Shown: positions 48,900-61,726 of the stretch, in pieces
Layout: every line of letters starts with the position of its first letter
How positions within the stretch are numbered: position 1 is the stretch's first letter
Assembly (NCBI GenBank): GCA_000320605.2
Contig: KB445799.1
Span: 977,234 to 1,041,233, forward strand
Direction: 5' to 3'
DNA from: Gelatoporia subvermispora B
Lineage: Eukaryota > Basidiomycota > Agaricomycetes > Polyporales > Gelatoporiaceae
Length of the DNA: 64,000 nucleotides
The notes under the pieces: generated by a model
Told to the model about the DNA's origin: nothing
Database searches by the model: none
The model's input: only the letters and a program-made list of their open reading frames with translations
Made by a program: the position numbers and the translations under genes

Positions 48900-50481
48900 A
48901 TGAGTGGACATCGCCCGAGATTCGCGCTCGACCTCGAGACATACACACACTTCGAGGATTCTGCTACGGAGCTTCTTCCACTCGGTATGAACTGGTGCGT
49001 TATCTGTAGGAGGTTGTTCCTCCTATCGCCGCTATCTATGGCGCAAATCTGACGTTTGTTCACGGTGCTGACGTAGGTATGTGCATAACCCGGGCCACCA
49101 CTCAATCCGTGTGTGCTACGAGGCAATACCACCGGAACATGATCATCTCGCGGTTGCAGAACGAGACCAGCGCCACATAGCCTCTGACCTTGTGCGGCTG
49201 GACGGCTGTGAAGCGTCCATTGTACCATGTCTGTATGGCCCGCGTCGAAATGATTCTCCTCCAGCAAAACACCCAAAATCAAGGGATGACTTCTCAGGAG
49301 CATTAGCAGTTTTGCATCTCACCATAGCGGACATCAAACTACTTCACGGCATACGACTGACAGTCACCAGCCTGCCTGTGCACATATACATTGGCGACCC
49401 CCTAACGTCCACGACCCCGATTAGCCAATACAAGCCAGACAAACTTGGAATACCCGACGTGCTCGAGGCTGGGGACCCTATTTTCTGCGCTGACACGCAA
49501 TGTTTCTCCGTCCTCGGTCTTTATCTTCACTCGACGCAGGACGACACAATATTTGGACTCACAATAGGGCAGGCCGTCCATCGCGACGGGGGTTTCGAGC
49601 TGCACCCGAAACTCGCCGGAGAATCTCGACGCAACAGCAATCGCAGTTCCCAACGAGCACTTCGCTGCCTAGGCACTACCCTCTCGGCTCCAGCACAAGA
49701 GCTCGTTGAGGCCGCATTGCACGCGTACGAGGCCTCAAATCGGACTCGCAGGGCATCTGGGGATGAAAGCGAGGCCCCAGCGGCCAGAGCAGCAGCGCGG
49801 ATCAGGCAGCAAGAAGCGGAATATGCGGCGCTTCGAGACGCCCTCGCGCGGCCGCACGAGCTAGACGTTGGGCACGCATGTGCAGCAGAGGCTCTGATCA
49901 GATCCTGCCACGGTGCGCCACATCATTTCTCTTCACTCCCTTCTGATCCCAACCACTCACCAGACGCACCCGCGACGCCGAGCTCGCCCGCACGCAGGCC
50001 GCGCCACCGGCACACGCACCTGCTCTCGTGGGCACTCATCCGCATGACCCGCAAGGCGGGCGACAACCCGCTCACGCTGCACGCGTACCCGGGCACGCTC
50101 ACGCGCGGCGCCCCCGTGACCATGTCCGTGCGCGACCCGCACCGCGAGCGCCCCCTCGGCCCGCACCGGGATGGCGTCGTCAACGGCGCACCCGCCACGA
50201 TAGTCGTTCGCGGGCACCTTGCACGTGAGTGGGCGATCTTCCCCGCCAGCGCACGCCGCGGTCTACGCTTTGCGGGTCGTGGCGATGCAGGCGCGCTCGT
50301 CACCGCGGAGGCCGAGGAGGGTAGCGCCCGTCCGCGCCCACTGGCATTGTTGTATGCTGCGCCGGAGAGGGGCCCGTATGGCCTCGTCACGCCGCTGACG
50401 ACCGTGTTGAGGAGGATAGGAGATGTAACGGGGCTGCAGCTAAGGTGTCAAGGGAACTGGTGGAGGGATAGTTATCACTGA
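48900..50481 (+). CDS. Trypsin-fold-like protein with GDAG in place of GDSG
   Basis: Exon 1 starts at 48900 (MSGHRPRFALDLETYTHFED). A GTGCGT intron near 48,994 splits the codon of a Trp, and exon 2 continues YVHNPGHHSIRV to the stop at 50481. Total length is about 500 residues. The last 120 residues carry the order of features seen in fungal S1-like serine-protease-fold proteins: DGVVNGAP, WAIFP, then FAGRGDAGALVTAE, LALLYAAP and GLVTPLTTVLRRI followed by VTGL. The position expected to be the nucleophilic serine (GDSG) reads GDAG, so the protein may be a non-catalytic homologue. The middle third is Ala/Arg-rich with a helical segment (RQQEAEYAALRDALARPHE). No secretion signal is visible. The assignment is by remembered motif order and remains tentative. 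Confidence 0.6.
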
Positions 50482-50867
50482 ATGTTCAATAAGGTCAGAG
50501 GTGCATGCTGTACACATGTGCCACCAGTTCTAGAATTACATTTGACCCCGCATATCCAAGCTGCTAGTCATGAGTTTTTTGTGGCAGCCCAAGCTCACTT
50601 TTTCAAGACATGAAGAAGCATAAAAGGAGATGTAGCATTGCCTAAGCAAGTGCTTGCAGATGTACATCTACCGAGCATAATGGGCATACAGTAGCAAGAC
50701 CTTGGAAAAACATAAGTTACGATTTCAGGACGGCAAAAGATACGCAGCCGAACGTGTGCAAGGAATCTGAGCAATCACACTGATAGTATTTGGTCAGGTG
50801 GTTCAATGGATGGACGATAGAACAAAGGCAGCCATACCTGGCCTTTCAACAAGTTCAACGAGAAACT
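50482..50867. other. Intergenic region between convergent genes
   Basis: AT-richer 3' flanks of the trypsin-fold-like gene and the DUF262 gene. No feature was recognised. Confidence 0.6.
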
Positions 50868-53588
50868 CTATCGCCAATCACGATTTCTACTGTAACCCCC
50901 ATGATCGGGCTCCCGTGCCGACCATGACGCTCGCCGTACGTCTTGATCCCTGCGCGCCTCATAGGGCCTACCATCACGTTCCCGATAAGGGTACCGCTCC
51001 GTCGGCGAGCGCAGCGGCGCCGCTATCGTCCTTTGATCGCGCTCGTATGACAAAGACGGATGTACAGGCCGAGGCGGAAGATTATGGGTCGATAGAACTG
51101 GTGATCGAGAGGACTGGTGAGAAGAATGATACGAAGATGGACCGTTCGTCTGCACGGGCGCTAGCCCGTTCGTGTGAGTTTGCTGCTGATGCTGGGTTGG
51201 GGCCTGTTGAGCGGAATGTTGTTGCTGCATAGCAGCAGGTTGATGATAAGGTGCTTGCGAAGAGCCATTCGGATGTGATTGTTGTTGCAGCTGGGCTTGC
51301 TGCAGGGAATGCGGGACTGTATTACCAGTGGGTGCACCCATTCGTGACATCAACGAGTCTCCCAAATCCATTCTGGAGGATTGCTGTGAAGGTCCAGGGA
51401 ATTGCGGGACCATGGGAGAACCGGGCTGACTGCGTATCCTCTCAGGCATGGTCCCGCTCGGCAAAGGCTGTGGAACGACGGTGCGCAAAGGACTGGGGTC
51501 AGGTGGCCGTGGCGATCCACTGGCTAACCGCTCTTTCGCTGCCCTGACACCCGACAACCTGTCCGGAACCTGAATGGGAGGAACTGTAGGCACTGAAGCT
51601 TCGACCTTGACTGGAGCCGGGGTCGACGGTGGAGGTGCAGTAGATACGTTTGACTGCGGAGCAGGTGGGGGCTTCGCAGTCTTCGCGGCAAACCTGGAAG
51701 ATGACGAGGAGGGAGTCGAGGGACGTGAATCCGACTTGATGGCTGCTGTCCGCTGCTTTTTCTCGACAGCCGGAGTATCGTCATCTTGCCTTGCCTTCCT
51801 CTTCTTGGATCCACCGATAGCCTTCGCCGCTACCGGCTGACCAGCATCCGCCTTTAACCTTGAAGGAGTAAGATCTTGGATATACTGCAGCATGGGCTTC
51901 AAGATACGTCCGTTCATCCGGATGTCAACCTCCGTCGTCCTGACATCTTTCCGCATCTTCTGGATCGCTTCCGCCATCTGCGACAGCGTCAACCTGTTCT
52001 TGTGCGTATAGATGAGGAGGCTGACGGCCATGAACTCGACAGGGGCAAGTCTTTTGCTGGCTTTAAAGATCTTGTTGTACTTGGAATCTTCAGAGAGCTT
52101 GACAAAGATCTGGTAGATGGTGTGGACCTCTTCACAAAAGCCTTCATCTGGTTCCTCAGGACCTTGCAGCCACTTCTGGATGAGGGTGATGGAGGGCATA
52201 GTCTTTAACTCTGGCCATTGGATCATGCAGTAAACAGAGAAAGCAAAGCCTCGGAAACCCGACCCGCGAGTAGTATCCCAGTCCGTGTTTTCTCCCAAGG
52301 AAGTTCCATATTGTGCCAGCAGCTCCCGGGTAAATGCTGCTGCCGGGCCATTCAAAGCTTGCAGTTTTTCTGTTGGATGTATTTTAACTTCCATTCAGCG
52401 GTACTGATGAGGTTTTCTGACCTGCTGGTGTCAATGCCATGCCTAGTTGAACCCTCTTCGTTGGCTCAGTAAAAGCAGAATCCCCTATTCTGTGTATACT
52501 CACCTGGAAGATCTCTCTTTCAGAGTCATGGGATAAATCAACGTATTCCATGCAAATCTAGTGGTCGTAAATTCATTGTTTTTTCTTGCGTCAGAGACAT
52601 AATAGCATACAATCTGCTTGGCCGCGAATATTTTCTTGTACTTTTCCGGTAACATCTTGGCCTTGATCTTGAGCTCTGATGATTCTTTGTACACAAATCG
52701 CTCGTTTGTGTAGCTACAAGCTCAATGGTCAACATCGTCAATCCGTCTATGGCGCAGAAGGGACATACGCATCAACATCTACGATACTGGCCCGTGAGTC
52801 ATCAATCACATGTAAAACTTGATAGGGATACATACAAGGTATCTGTGTAACACGGAAGCCTTAAGGCTCATCCCTACGAACAAAATAAATAGAGACGCAC
52901 CAGTCCGTCCATGAATCTAGGAGGTGGAACGCATTCAGTATGGCATGCCGCATCAACACAAGTCAGTGACATTACCTCCAAATTGATGTCAACCGTTGCT
53001 TGCCATCGATACACACACGGTGTTCAGAACCATCATCACTATACTTCACGGCTATATGCGCGGTGAGAATCCTCCATGAGGGCCTTGCAATATGCTACCT
53101 ACCAAAGATCACGGGTGGGATGAAGAAATTGCGGAACAAAGAATCAACGAGACCTATAAGTAAGGTGTCAAATCCTCGACTTGACAATTACTTTACAATT
53201 AGAAGATATGAACATACCAATCTGCTTGGAGTCGGGCCAGACCACATCTGCTCAGTTCCATCTTGTGAGCTTCCAGATATAAGACGATCCTTAGGGTAAG
53301 ATGCGCACCCCGCTGGTATTCGGGCTCAAGATCTATATCACCGGAGTGAATCTGATCTACACAGCTGATCAGCGAGACATTCGGTCAATATTGACGCCAC
53401 ACACCGTAGAGGGTCTGTGCAGAATAACTTGCTGCTCGTGGTGCTCTTAGTGCTCCCCGAACACGGTAGTTGTCTCCCGAATCGACCTTGGTCTTCGCTT
53501 TGCTCCGGCTTGTTGATGGGCGGGGGTTGTATTCCTCGTCATCGAGCTCATCGATATCTGTCAGATCAGAGTCGTCGTCGGACATCAT
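50868..53588 (-). CDS. DUF262 domain protein with long Pro/Ser/Gln-rich C-terminus
   Basis: The start at 53588 gives MMSDDDSDLTDIDELDDEEY, an acidic N-terminus. Small exons then build a DUF262 domain: SGDIDLEPEYQRG (about 53,330), VVWPDSKQIG, LVDSLFRNFFIPPVIF, EHRVCIDGKQRLTS (about 53,010), LPEKYKKIFAAKQIVCY (about 52,620) and, opening the last exon region, PTEKLQALNGPAAAFTREL. DGKQRL corresponds to the conserved acidic/Gln motif of DUF262/GmrSD-N proteins, which in bacteria act as nucleotide-dependent nucleases. The final exon (52394 to 50868) adds a conserved helical part, then a disordered region with a KKRK cluster, poly-Ser, poly-Gln (LQQAQLQQQ) and an Arg-rich tail. Nuclear location is likely (inferred). 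About eight introns. It shares its upstream region with MAD1. Such DUF262 genes are common in Agaricomycetes and their role is unknown. Confidence 0.82.
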
Positions 53589-53738
53589 GGTAACGGTCAG
53601 AAAAGGGTGTGGCCAAGCTTGCAAGGCGCTCGGCTCGAGGACCTCGTTGGGCGCGCCACCCCCGCGTGCCGCGTCGGTCACGCCAGTCCGCGCTCTCACC
53701 CACTTACTCCGAGTTTATTGTCTTGCCTGCCCGCAAAC
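53589..53738. promoter_or_regulatory. Shared divergent promoter region, DUF262 gene and MAD1
   Basis: Only 150 bp separate the two divergent start codons (53588 minus, 53739 plus), so both promoters and 5' leaders must lie here or overlap the neighbouring gene. No TATA box was recognised. This spacing suggests a bidirectional promoter; co-expression is inferred, not shown. Confidence 0.55.
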
Positions 53739-56247
53739 ATGAGTCGAGAACCTTTCTCGACGCCGTCCAACTTCTCAGGCAGGTTCACGCCCTCATCGGC
53801 CAGGGCAAACGCGATCAAACGAGACTCTCTTGTGGCCGAGCTTGAACGCGGTGAGAACTGAACGCTCTTCGGAATGGCGTGGACAGCCTCCGGAGGAGAT
53901 AAGTCGCTAAAGGATGACACATGCTGATGTTCTTTGTTCTCGTGCGCAGACCCACAGATGTCGTCTGCAAAGCGGCAACAGCGTACACAAGCGTTCACCT
54001 CACATATGGCACATGCGTCCCTCGAGCGACAGCTAGTAGCCGCGCATACAGCCAGGACTGAGCTCGAAACAAAACTCAAAGAGAAGGATGCACTCATTGA
54101 ACGGCTAGAAGGTGACAGGCGATGGCTTGCTGAAAGAGAGAAAGAGGAGCGAGAAGAAAAGGAGCAGGAACGAGCTGAGCGGGCAGAAGAGAAGGTTAGT
54201 CCCGCCATTACATCTTCTAGTTGTGCGTCGGATTTGAAGTAGTCACATAGCGTAAACTAGACAACGACATTCGTAGCCTGCGGAGCTCTCTGCTCAGCCT
54301 GCGCGAAGAGCATGCCGACATACAAGACGAACACGCCGCACTCTCGCGGAGCACCTCGCAAACAATCACGGCGCAAAAGTCTCAGATCTCTACCTTGACC
54401 CGGCAGGTTTCTCTACTCGAAGCTGAGCTCGCGGATTTCAAGCGGATAGCTGAAGAGCGCAGCCGCTCTTTTGAGGAGCTGCAGTCCCAGCTCGATGAAG
54501 TCAGCGCCGCAAACGAGAGCTTCGTTCAGAAAGACGCAGAAGAAGAGAACTGGGCTATCGTGCGCGAGGAATTGCACCGACAGGCAGAGTACATGCGCAA
54601 GCTCGAGACTTCCAATGCTAAGATGACTACGGAGCTGGGCTCCCTCAGGGAGAAGCAAACGAGTGTAGAGGTCCTTAAAGAGCAGAAGCGCGATCTTGAA
54701 CGAAAGCTTCAGGGATACGAGGAGCTTAGAGAGAAAGCCGTTCGGTTGGAAGCTGAACTGCAGGCGGCGAGACGTGAGAGGGAAGAATGGTGAGCACCTA
54801 TCGCGTATCTGCGACCTTCTGTTGTTGACAGCGATCACCGACCCCTAGGGCCTCGCGAAATACTGAGCCATCGACACCCTCAAAGACACCAGTCTCAGTA
54901 ACACAAAGCCTCTCAGCGCTTCGGCTGACGCACGCTCGACTTCTTGAGGAGCATGGATCTTCACTCGCTCTGCTGCGCCAACGGGAGGCCGAGCTTGCCG
55001 ACTCCGAGAACAGAGGAAGGGAAATACAAGATGCATTGGGCGAGATGGAGCACAAACTACGGTCATTGAAGGACAAACTCAATCGCACGGAACGCGACAA
55101 GATACTCGCGGATAGAGAAGTCAGCTTCCTCCAGGCGATGCTGGTGAGTCTTTCCCCCAAGCATTAATCACCACTGTTGAGGTTGACTTCGGTTTGTAGG
55201 CTAGCTATACGGCTGAAGAGTCTGCCAAGGAAGGCAGCAAGGTGGATGAAGCATCTATAGAGCGGATACAACAACTCGAAGGCCTTCTCGCCGACTATAA
55301 AGCGATCGTGGATCAGCTGGAGAAGGAGCTTGAAGACATTGGCGGCGACCCTGCAGCTCTCGGTAACCTTCGAAGCCGGGAAGACTTGATGCAGGAATTG
55401 GAAAACGAGAAGGCTGCAAGCGCGGAGACACAGAAAGGTCTGTCGAAGCTGAATGCCATACTTATGTCTACATTGACGGATATACTCTTCTATAGCGCTG
55501 CAAGAAGCAGAAGCCACCAACGAGAAGCACCTCGAGCAGATTGAAGAGCTCGAACAAACCCTCTTCGAACTCCGCGGCGAAATCGGCACGGGAAGGCACC
55601 TGCCACCTGGTGTGCGCGTGCTCACAATGAAGGATAACCCCGCACAGCAGTGGTTTGACCTCAGCCAGGCCGCAATTGACCGTCTCAAGAGTGAGAACCA
55701 AGCGTTGATGAGGCGCTTGAAAGAGCTCGAGGAGAGCGGGATGCGAGGCGGCGAGGGCGTTCCAAATGCAGAGGAGCTGGTACCGAGGGCAAGCTGGGAG
55801 GTTGTGAACAAGGAGAAGACGGAGCTGCAAGAGTTAGTCAGACAGAAGGAAAAGAGACTACTTCGGCTGCAGCAGGTGCGTCCGCGATTTACGCTCCTAG
55901 TTGCACTTCACTGATGTAGAGTCAAGGTCTTCCAGGCGAAGAGTGCCGAGTTCCGAGAGGCCATCGCCTCCATCCTCGGTGTCAAGCTAGCTTTCTATCC
56001 GAACGGCCAGGTTCGAGTCACATCACAATACGACCTCAACGCAGCCTTCGTGTTCCAGCCGACTGGCGCCGGAGAGGAGATGCAAATGCAACTCGTTGCG
56101 CAGGGTGACGGTGGTCCGGAGAGTCTACCTCAGCTCTTGCGGTACTGGGTCGAGCAGGAACAGTGTATACCCGGTTTCCTGGCCAGTATAACCCTGGAAT
56201 GTTACGAGAAGAGCAAGATGGAGAAGGAGAGAGGTTACGGAGCCTAA
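53739..56247 (+). CDS. MAD1: Spindle assembly checkpoint protein MAD1
   Basis: A coiled-coil protein that recruits MAD2 to unattached kinetochores and delays anaphase. The start at 53739 gives MSREPFSTPSNFSGRF. Nearly the whole length is heptad-rich coiled coil (54,030-55,880), for example LERQLVAAHTARTELETKL and LEAELQAARREREEW. The C-terminal globular domain is diagnostic: AIASILGVKLAFYPNGQVRV, FVFQP, MQLVAQG and CIPGFLASITLECYEKSK, ending at 56247. About seven introns, some splitting coiled-coil exons. A MAD2-interaction-like stretch may be in the region before the C-terminal domain (about 55,620-55,700) but I did not identify it with certainty. It is divergent from the DUF262 gene. No lesion was seen. 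Confidence 0.92.
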
Positions 56248-56438
56248 AGTTATGTCTTCGTTCGTCTGCAACCATGTCGACTGGATGATATGCTTCCTTG
56301 TTATTGTGATTGTACGTATGATACTGATGCTACATGTGGAAAGTGGTTGAGCGACAGAAACGAGCGGCGACGACATACTAATATGTCATAATCATGGGAC
56401 ATAAATGAGGCGTAAGTGCAAAATAAGGATATAGGTCG

Positions 56439-59400
56439 TCATCCGAGCAACCTCAATTGGATGACAACTCTCTGCCCGGGAATACGCGAGTGTCTGCGGT
56501 CCCATGCCACGATGACCTCTAACTCTCCAGCCATGCGCTTGAACATCATACCTGGCTTCTCCCGCGGCTGGTCCGAAGGGTCAGCGGCGACCTCGGCGGG
56601 AAGAGGAACCGGAATTTGCAACTCGTGCACGCAGGAGAACCGGCTGACGATCGCCCAGTCTGGTCCGTTGGATACTCCTGTAGGTCTATGCGCACAGTAG
56701 TTAGTATACTGGCGGCAGCCGTACAGGTCAAGTACGTACTTGAATGTCATTCCGAGAGCGGACTGGATCTTCAGCAAAATCCCTCGGACTACAGGATCAA
56801 CTGGTCCACCAGCAGGGTCGGCTACGGTGGAGTACTCTCCGTCGAACATGAAAAGCATTGGGTATCGCCCGTCCTTCGAAGGTTGGTGCATCAGCTTGAA
56901 CCTTAAATAGTGTGTCTGCGCAACGACAAAGCTGGTGAAACGATCTCCGAGGGTATCGAGCAGTATCTCTTGGTGTTGAAAAGCCGGCTATATGCGCCAA
57001 TTAGCATGAGTGTGGAATACGCGAGAGGTGGAACGTACAGCTTGCATGAACTGGGGTTTCGGAACGAAACGGAAGTCCGAAGCATTATTTCTAAATTTCC
57101 TCTTCTTAGTTCTAGTGGTCTCTTCCAAGGCAACAGCATCTCTGGCAATCTAAGAATTGGTGCGTCAATGCTTACTAAAGGATGAGGCCAGCGATTCGAG
57201 GGTAATCGCACCTGTTGCTTGTAGGTAGGCGAGTCGTCGAGACGGCGACGTTTCCTTCGAGCAGAGACATCCAGGTCATCGGCTGTTGACAGACCGGAAT
57301 GATCAACAGGATACTTCAATACGGCGCTCCGGGCGTATGCTTGATCTCGTGTGCGGGTTCGGCAGGGCTCGCACATCTTCCAGCGGTACTCATTCAGAGG
57401 TGGCAGCAGCCTGCGACAACCTCGAACAGAGCAGACTCGTTCCGTTGCCTGCGCACACGCTATCAGTCTCAGGTTCAGAATGAAACAGATGATTAAGGAC
57501 AGACCTGAGGGGACATAGTTGCGTCCCGAAGGTCTTCCTCTTGGTCCTTGTGACGGTAGACCCGCCCGCCGTCTATACCAAGGCGCTTCCTCTGGTACTG
57601 TCGGTAATATGTCCGACAGAAATCGCACAATTTCCACCGAGAACTGGGATGCAAGAGGTTCTGACAGCGAGATATACGGCAAACAGTTGCACCAGAGACC
57701 GGGACAGGTGGCCGCACAATGAGTCTGACACGAGGTCGCTTCTTCCTTGCCACTACTTTGGCCTGTTCAATGCTTAAGGTTAGTTTGTCAGATCCGTGGA
57801 ACCGAGCAAAGAGACAAACCAAAGGCTCCTCCTCGCTTTCGCTTTCTGGACTGATTGACGACAGCTCGCCGGCCGAGCCACTCAAAGGTGTCAACTCAGA
57901 TCCAGAAGCGTAATCCAGCGGAAGAACGTCGTCCAAAATGCTTGAATACGTGACTGCAGGAGACGACGGTGACACAGGAACGCGTTTGTCGTGATTCAGG
58001 CGTTGTTTACCGTTGTTCGAAAGCGAGGGGGAGATTGCAGAATTCGGGAGATTCGCGCCTAGCGCAGAACCGTTCGTGAGTTTATGTGACGTACGCAGGA
58101 CATCCAGTAGCTGTGAAGCCACAACAGACTGGTCAGAGGATAGGCCCGCGTTCAAGTCTGAGATCATGGTGTTGCCGGCATGATCGACGTCGTCATCCAT
58201 TTCGAAGTCGCGGTCTTCAGAGGTTCCACCGCTGGTCTCTGGGATGCCGGTCGCAAGATTCGTCCGGACTGATGCACTTGTCGTATGTGGCGTTGCGTCT
58301 GACGAAATTTCCGCCACAGATGAGTCTAGCGGAAGAGACAGCTTAGCGGACGGCGTCGATCCGTCCAAAACCACCGCCTCAGATCCTTCGTTCCTCAACG
58401 CAGAAGCCGCTGAAGAAAGGTACTCCTTGGTCACAGGGATTGGATCCTCTGCGCGCTCCTTACCCTTGCTTGTCTTCGTCGTTGGCGCACGTGTACCCCT
58501 CATCTTGTCATGTAGTTTCCTCCATTTCTGGAGGCCGCACGATGTGCATCTCGACCAGCGCGATTCCGCAGGGACGAGTTCCATACATCCCTTCGTCGAG
58601 CATTCGCGAGGCACGAAAGGCTGTGGCGTATATATCAGCCGTTGTAAGTCAACCGTTGCGAGACAGAACGAGGACGGTTGGAAAGACCGAGACACGCACC
58701 GTATGAGCTGGTTCGGTCGCAAGAAGAGGCGGCAGCATCTCGGCGAGACCCCGCGCGGGCATATGGGCGTTGCCGGAAGCACGGCGGGCACTGACGGCAT
58801 CGTCAGCGGGAGAATGTGCTCGGACATCTGATTGTGGGGTGATTCGAACTTCGGACGCTGTAACATCCTAAAATTTACGATTCACATCAAACGTTGAGCA
58901 CCAGAAAATTTGTTCTGTATCTACCTTACGGCCACTATGCAACCGGACGTTATCCACCGATGTTTGACTAATTCTCACATGGGTGGAATCCAGACCATTC
59001 TTGATTGTAGCACGTTGTCGGGGATAGGATTGGCCCGCGCTCACGGACAGACTAAGCGCCTACGGAGTCAATCAAGAAATATCAGTCAAATGAAAGATGA
59101 GCGAGATAACGTCTGGCATGCTCACATGCTTCGAGGACTGAGGCGCAGATGCCGAATCCTGGGCTTTGGGGGACAACACTGCGGCTTGGTCAGTGGTATT
59201 GGCCTTCGTTTCGAAAATGATGAATGAGGAGCTAATGCGGGTATGTGGGGGAATAGTGTACCTTCTCAGTCGATGATGATTGCTGTGGTATTGGGTACAA
59301 CATGCTCGGACCACCTGAAGAGCCATGTGTTTGCGAAGGGCGACGAGGCCCGATCCTGATGCGTAGCGAAGGCCGACTGGGCTTAGTCTCGCCTAGAGGA

Positions 59401-60635
59401 AGGTCTACAAAAGGCTGCTTGATCGGTATATGCGTGGCGTGTGAGGTGGATGCCTCAGAAGGAGCCAGATCTTGTCCGTCAGATATATGGGATGTGTGCT
59501 TGAGGGCTGTATGTGAGTCCTCGGGTATATCCAAGCATTTTGCACAGAAGGTCCACATGTGGTCGGGAGGAAGTACCGTATCGCAGCCGGACGACATGCA
59601 TATCCGTGCAGGGGTAGATTCGACCTCTAGCGGTGGTGGTCGCACAATATATGGGGAGCTAGGTACCAATGCAATATTGGAGAGAGTGTTACGACGAAGC
59701 ATACTCGGGTTACTGCTGAAGCCTTGCCGTCGAACGCCACCAGGAACTGAATGAGCCGATATACGCACGGTCGGCCCATCAGAAAAATGCTATATGCGGT
59801 GCCATTGAGAATGAACACAAAAATCCGTGAGAATCCTCAGAGCTTTATGAATATCGCAGACATACCGGAGAGGAGTGGGCAGACTGTATACGACTGACCC
59901 TTGTACGGTCGTCACGGTGGGATATATGCGCTAGAGCAGGTGGAGCGCCGAACGCCTGCTCGTAATGGGCATGCATAGGAATAATCCTGCCATCTCTAGA
60001 CGAATCCGGCTGGGGAACTTCTGGGATGCCACGCATAAGGACGTCCAAGTTCTGGGATTGTACATACGCCGCCGCCATCTTTGCAACATCTGCTGGAGGA
60101 AGCGTTGGCGAAACCGTCGTGGAATTTGTGGATCTTGCAGCAGCCGACATTGGGGGACTACCGGGAGATGCGGAGGGCTTGTGAGGTATGTCTTTTGCTA
60201 TTTCCTTCAGCTGACATGCTTCGCATAGCGTGAGCTGTAGAGAGCCCTCTGGCAAATCTTTTGTGTCGACACTGATGAAGCAAGACGAACAAAGGGCAAT
60301 CTGAATAACACAGTGATGAGTGACGCCTCCACGACGGCACGGGGACATGGGAACATGCTCACGGCAGGCAGGGCAGCACTCGAACCTGTAGACATGGACG
60401 ACCGTCTGGACTCGTTTGTGAGCTTCTGAGTGCAGGAATGGCATCTCTTGCGCTTCCATTGCGGCTCAAGAAGCCGAGCGCACCCCGGTTCCGCGCACTG
60501 TGGCCAATTCTTGGCCGCTATAACCGCACTGCGCTTGATCTTGAGCTTCAGCGACGGAGGAGCCGCATTGCTGGCCTGGTTGAGAGGATTCGGCTGTGCT
60601 GCGGTCGAATCCACACGCATATGCTCGCTAGGCAT
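56439..60635 (-). CDS. Large uncharacterised protein with repeated four-cysteine modules
   Basis: Ten exons join with consistent phases from MPSEHMRVDST (60635) to the stop at 56439, about 1,100 residues. Five modules share the pattern C-x4-C-x12/14-C-x2-C with a central L-x-P and an aromatic residue (usually Trp) before the second pair: CAEPGC...CHSC (about 60,432-60,500), CMSSGC...CAKC (59,537-59,602), CSTKGC...CTSC (58,535-58,606), CRISRC...CDFC (57,615-57,684) and CSVRGC...CEPC (57,361-57,446). A divergent one, CSSC...CEAC with x18, lies at 60,212-60,295. The last two are followed by basic helices (YYRQYQRKRLG). Spacers are Ser/Thr/Pro-rich and acidic; KKRKFRNN is a possible nuclear signal. 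The C-terminal 230 residues form a non-repetitive domain (LLDTLGDRFTSFVVAQTHY, GRYPMLFMFDGEY, RVVIQLRLLG). The modules look like small zinc-binding units, perhaps for DNA or protein binding. The last intron contains TACTAAC. I do not recognise a named family. Confidence 0.78.
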
Positions 60636-61726
60636 CGTCACTTGTGCCTACACCTGTTCGAATGTCCGACATTTCGTTCATCATACTTCGGACGTATCAT
60701 AGGCGAACGAACGCACGAGTACAGCCACCTCCCACAGATCAAAACGCGTCCCGCACGCGTCACCCAAGCACAAAACGCGGAATATCCGGCTCAAAAACGA
60801 CAATTGCTGGCAAGCGGCGAGCGCAAAGCAGACATCGGGGACGAGAGGGCGCGCATAGGGGCGGAAAATTTTCCAGTTGTTCATCATCGGGCGTGACTGC
60901 TGCATTAGGCAAAGACGTTGGCGTTAAGGATGACAAAATGAAGATTGATTTTTACCTAACGTTGCGACATCATGTGCGACTCACGAAACCGTCCGACGGA
61001 TGCCTGCTCAATGCTCACTCTCACAGTCAACAAGAGCATGTAATGTATAGAGTAAGCGGTGATGAGAAATATTGCATCGTCCAAATGTCACAGACAGATA
61101 GAGGACGCACGTCCGTGGCGATAGACGCCGGGAGGTATGGTGGCGCCGGCCATTCTACGCGCCGTCTAACAACCCGCTACGCCGATTAGAATCGCGGCAT
61201 ACGATGCGCCGGAGAGGCAATTCAACGAACTCTTATGGGCTTTGATCGAGTTCAACCCAAGTTGTGACCACTTGTCTAGTCACGGGGAAAGCGGCCCGGT
61301 CAGACCATGAGCAGCGAATGCGATGCCTTTGGATTGCGGTGCAAGTACTTTCTCATCTCTCAACTCGTACTGAACTGGGAGATGCGAGGTATATCTGACG
61401 CCCCTGGATGTACAAGGTGAAAAAAAGAGCTGAGCTGATCACGAAGTTAGATAATGTGACTCACAGATCGCCACTACCGAAGGACAAACGCCTCAAGCCT
61501 CAAGTTATCGAAGCGGGCAGACTACCTCGCTCATAGATCAAATAATTGACATGAAAACAGACGTTTTGGAACTTATATTCTGATATCCTGATATCCTGGC
61601 TTCAAGCGTCCATTCTGACTCCTACTCCATCGCTTGCAATGGACCTGAAATTCAGCCGACTCATCATCAAGTGAGATTCGCTACTGACCGAGACGAAGGT
61701 CGGCTAATTTCAGTGCCGTATGTGGC
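60636..61726. other. Intergenic region upstream of the cysteine-module gene
   Basis: The left end is the promoter side of the cysteine-module gene. Plus-strand open frames at 60,438-61,189 overlap its antisense and show no domain. The right part is the 3' flank of the F-box gene. No repeat or RNA gene was seen. Confidence 0.55.

Noticed and set aside
60644..61189. Plus-strand open frame of 181 codons upstream of the cysteine-module gene
   Set aside because: Compositionally random, no domain, no clear promoter or splice sites.
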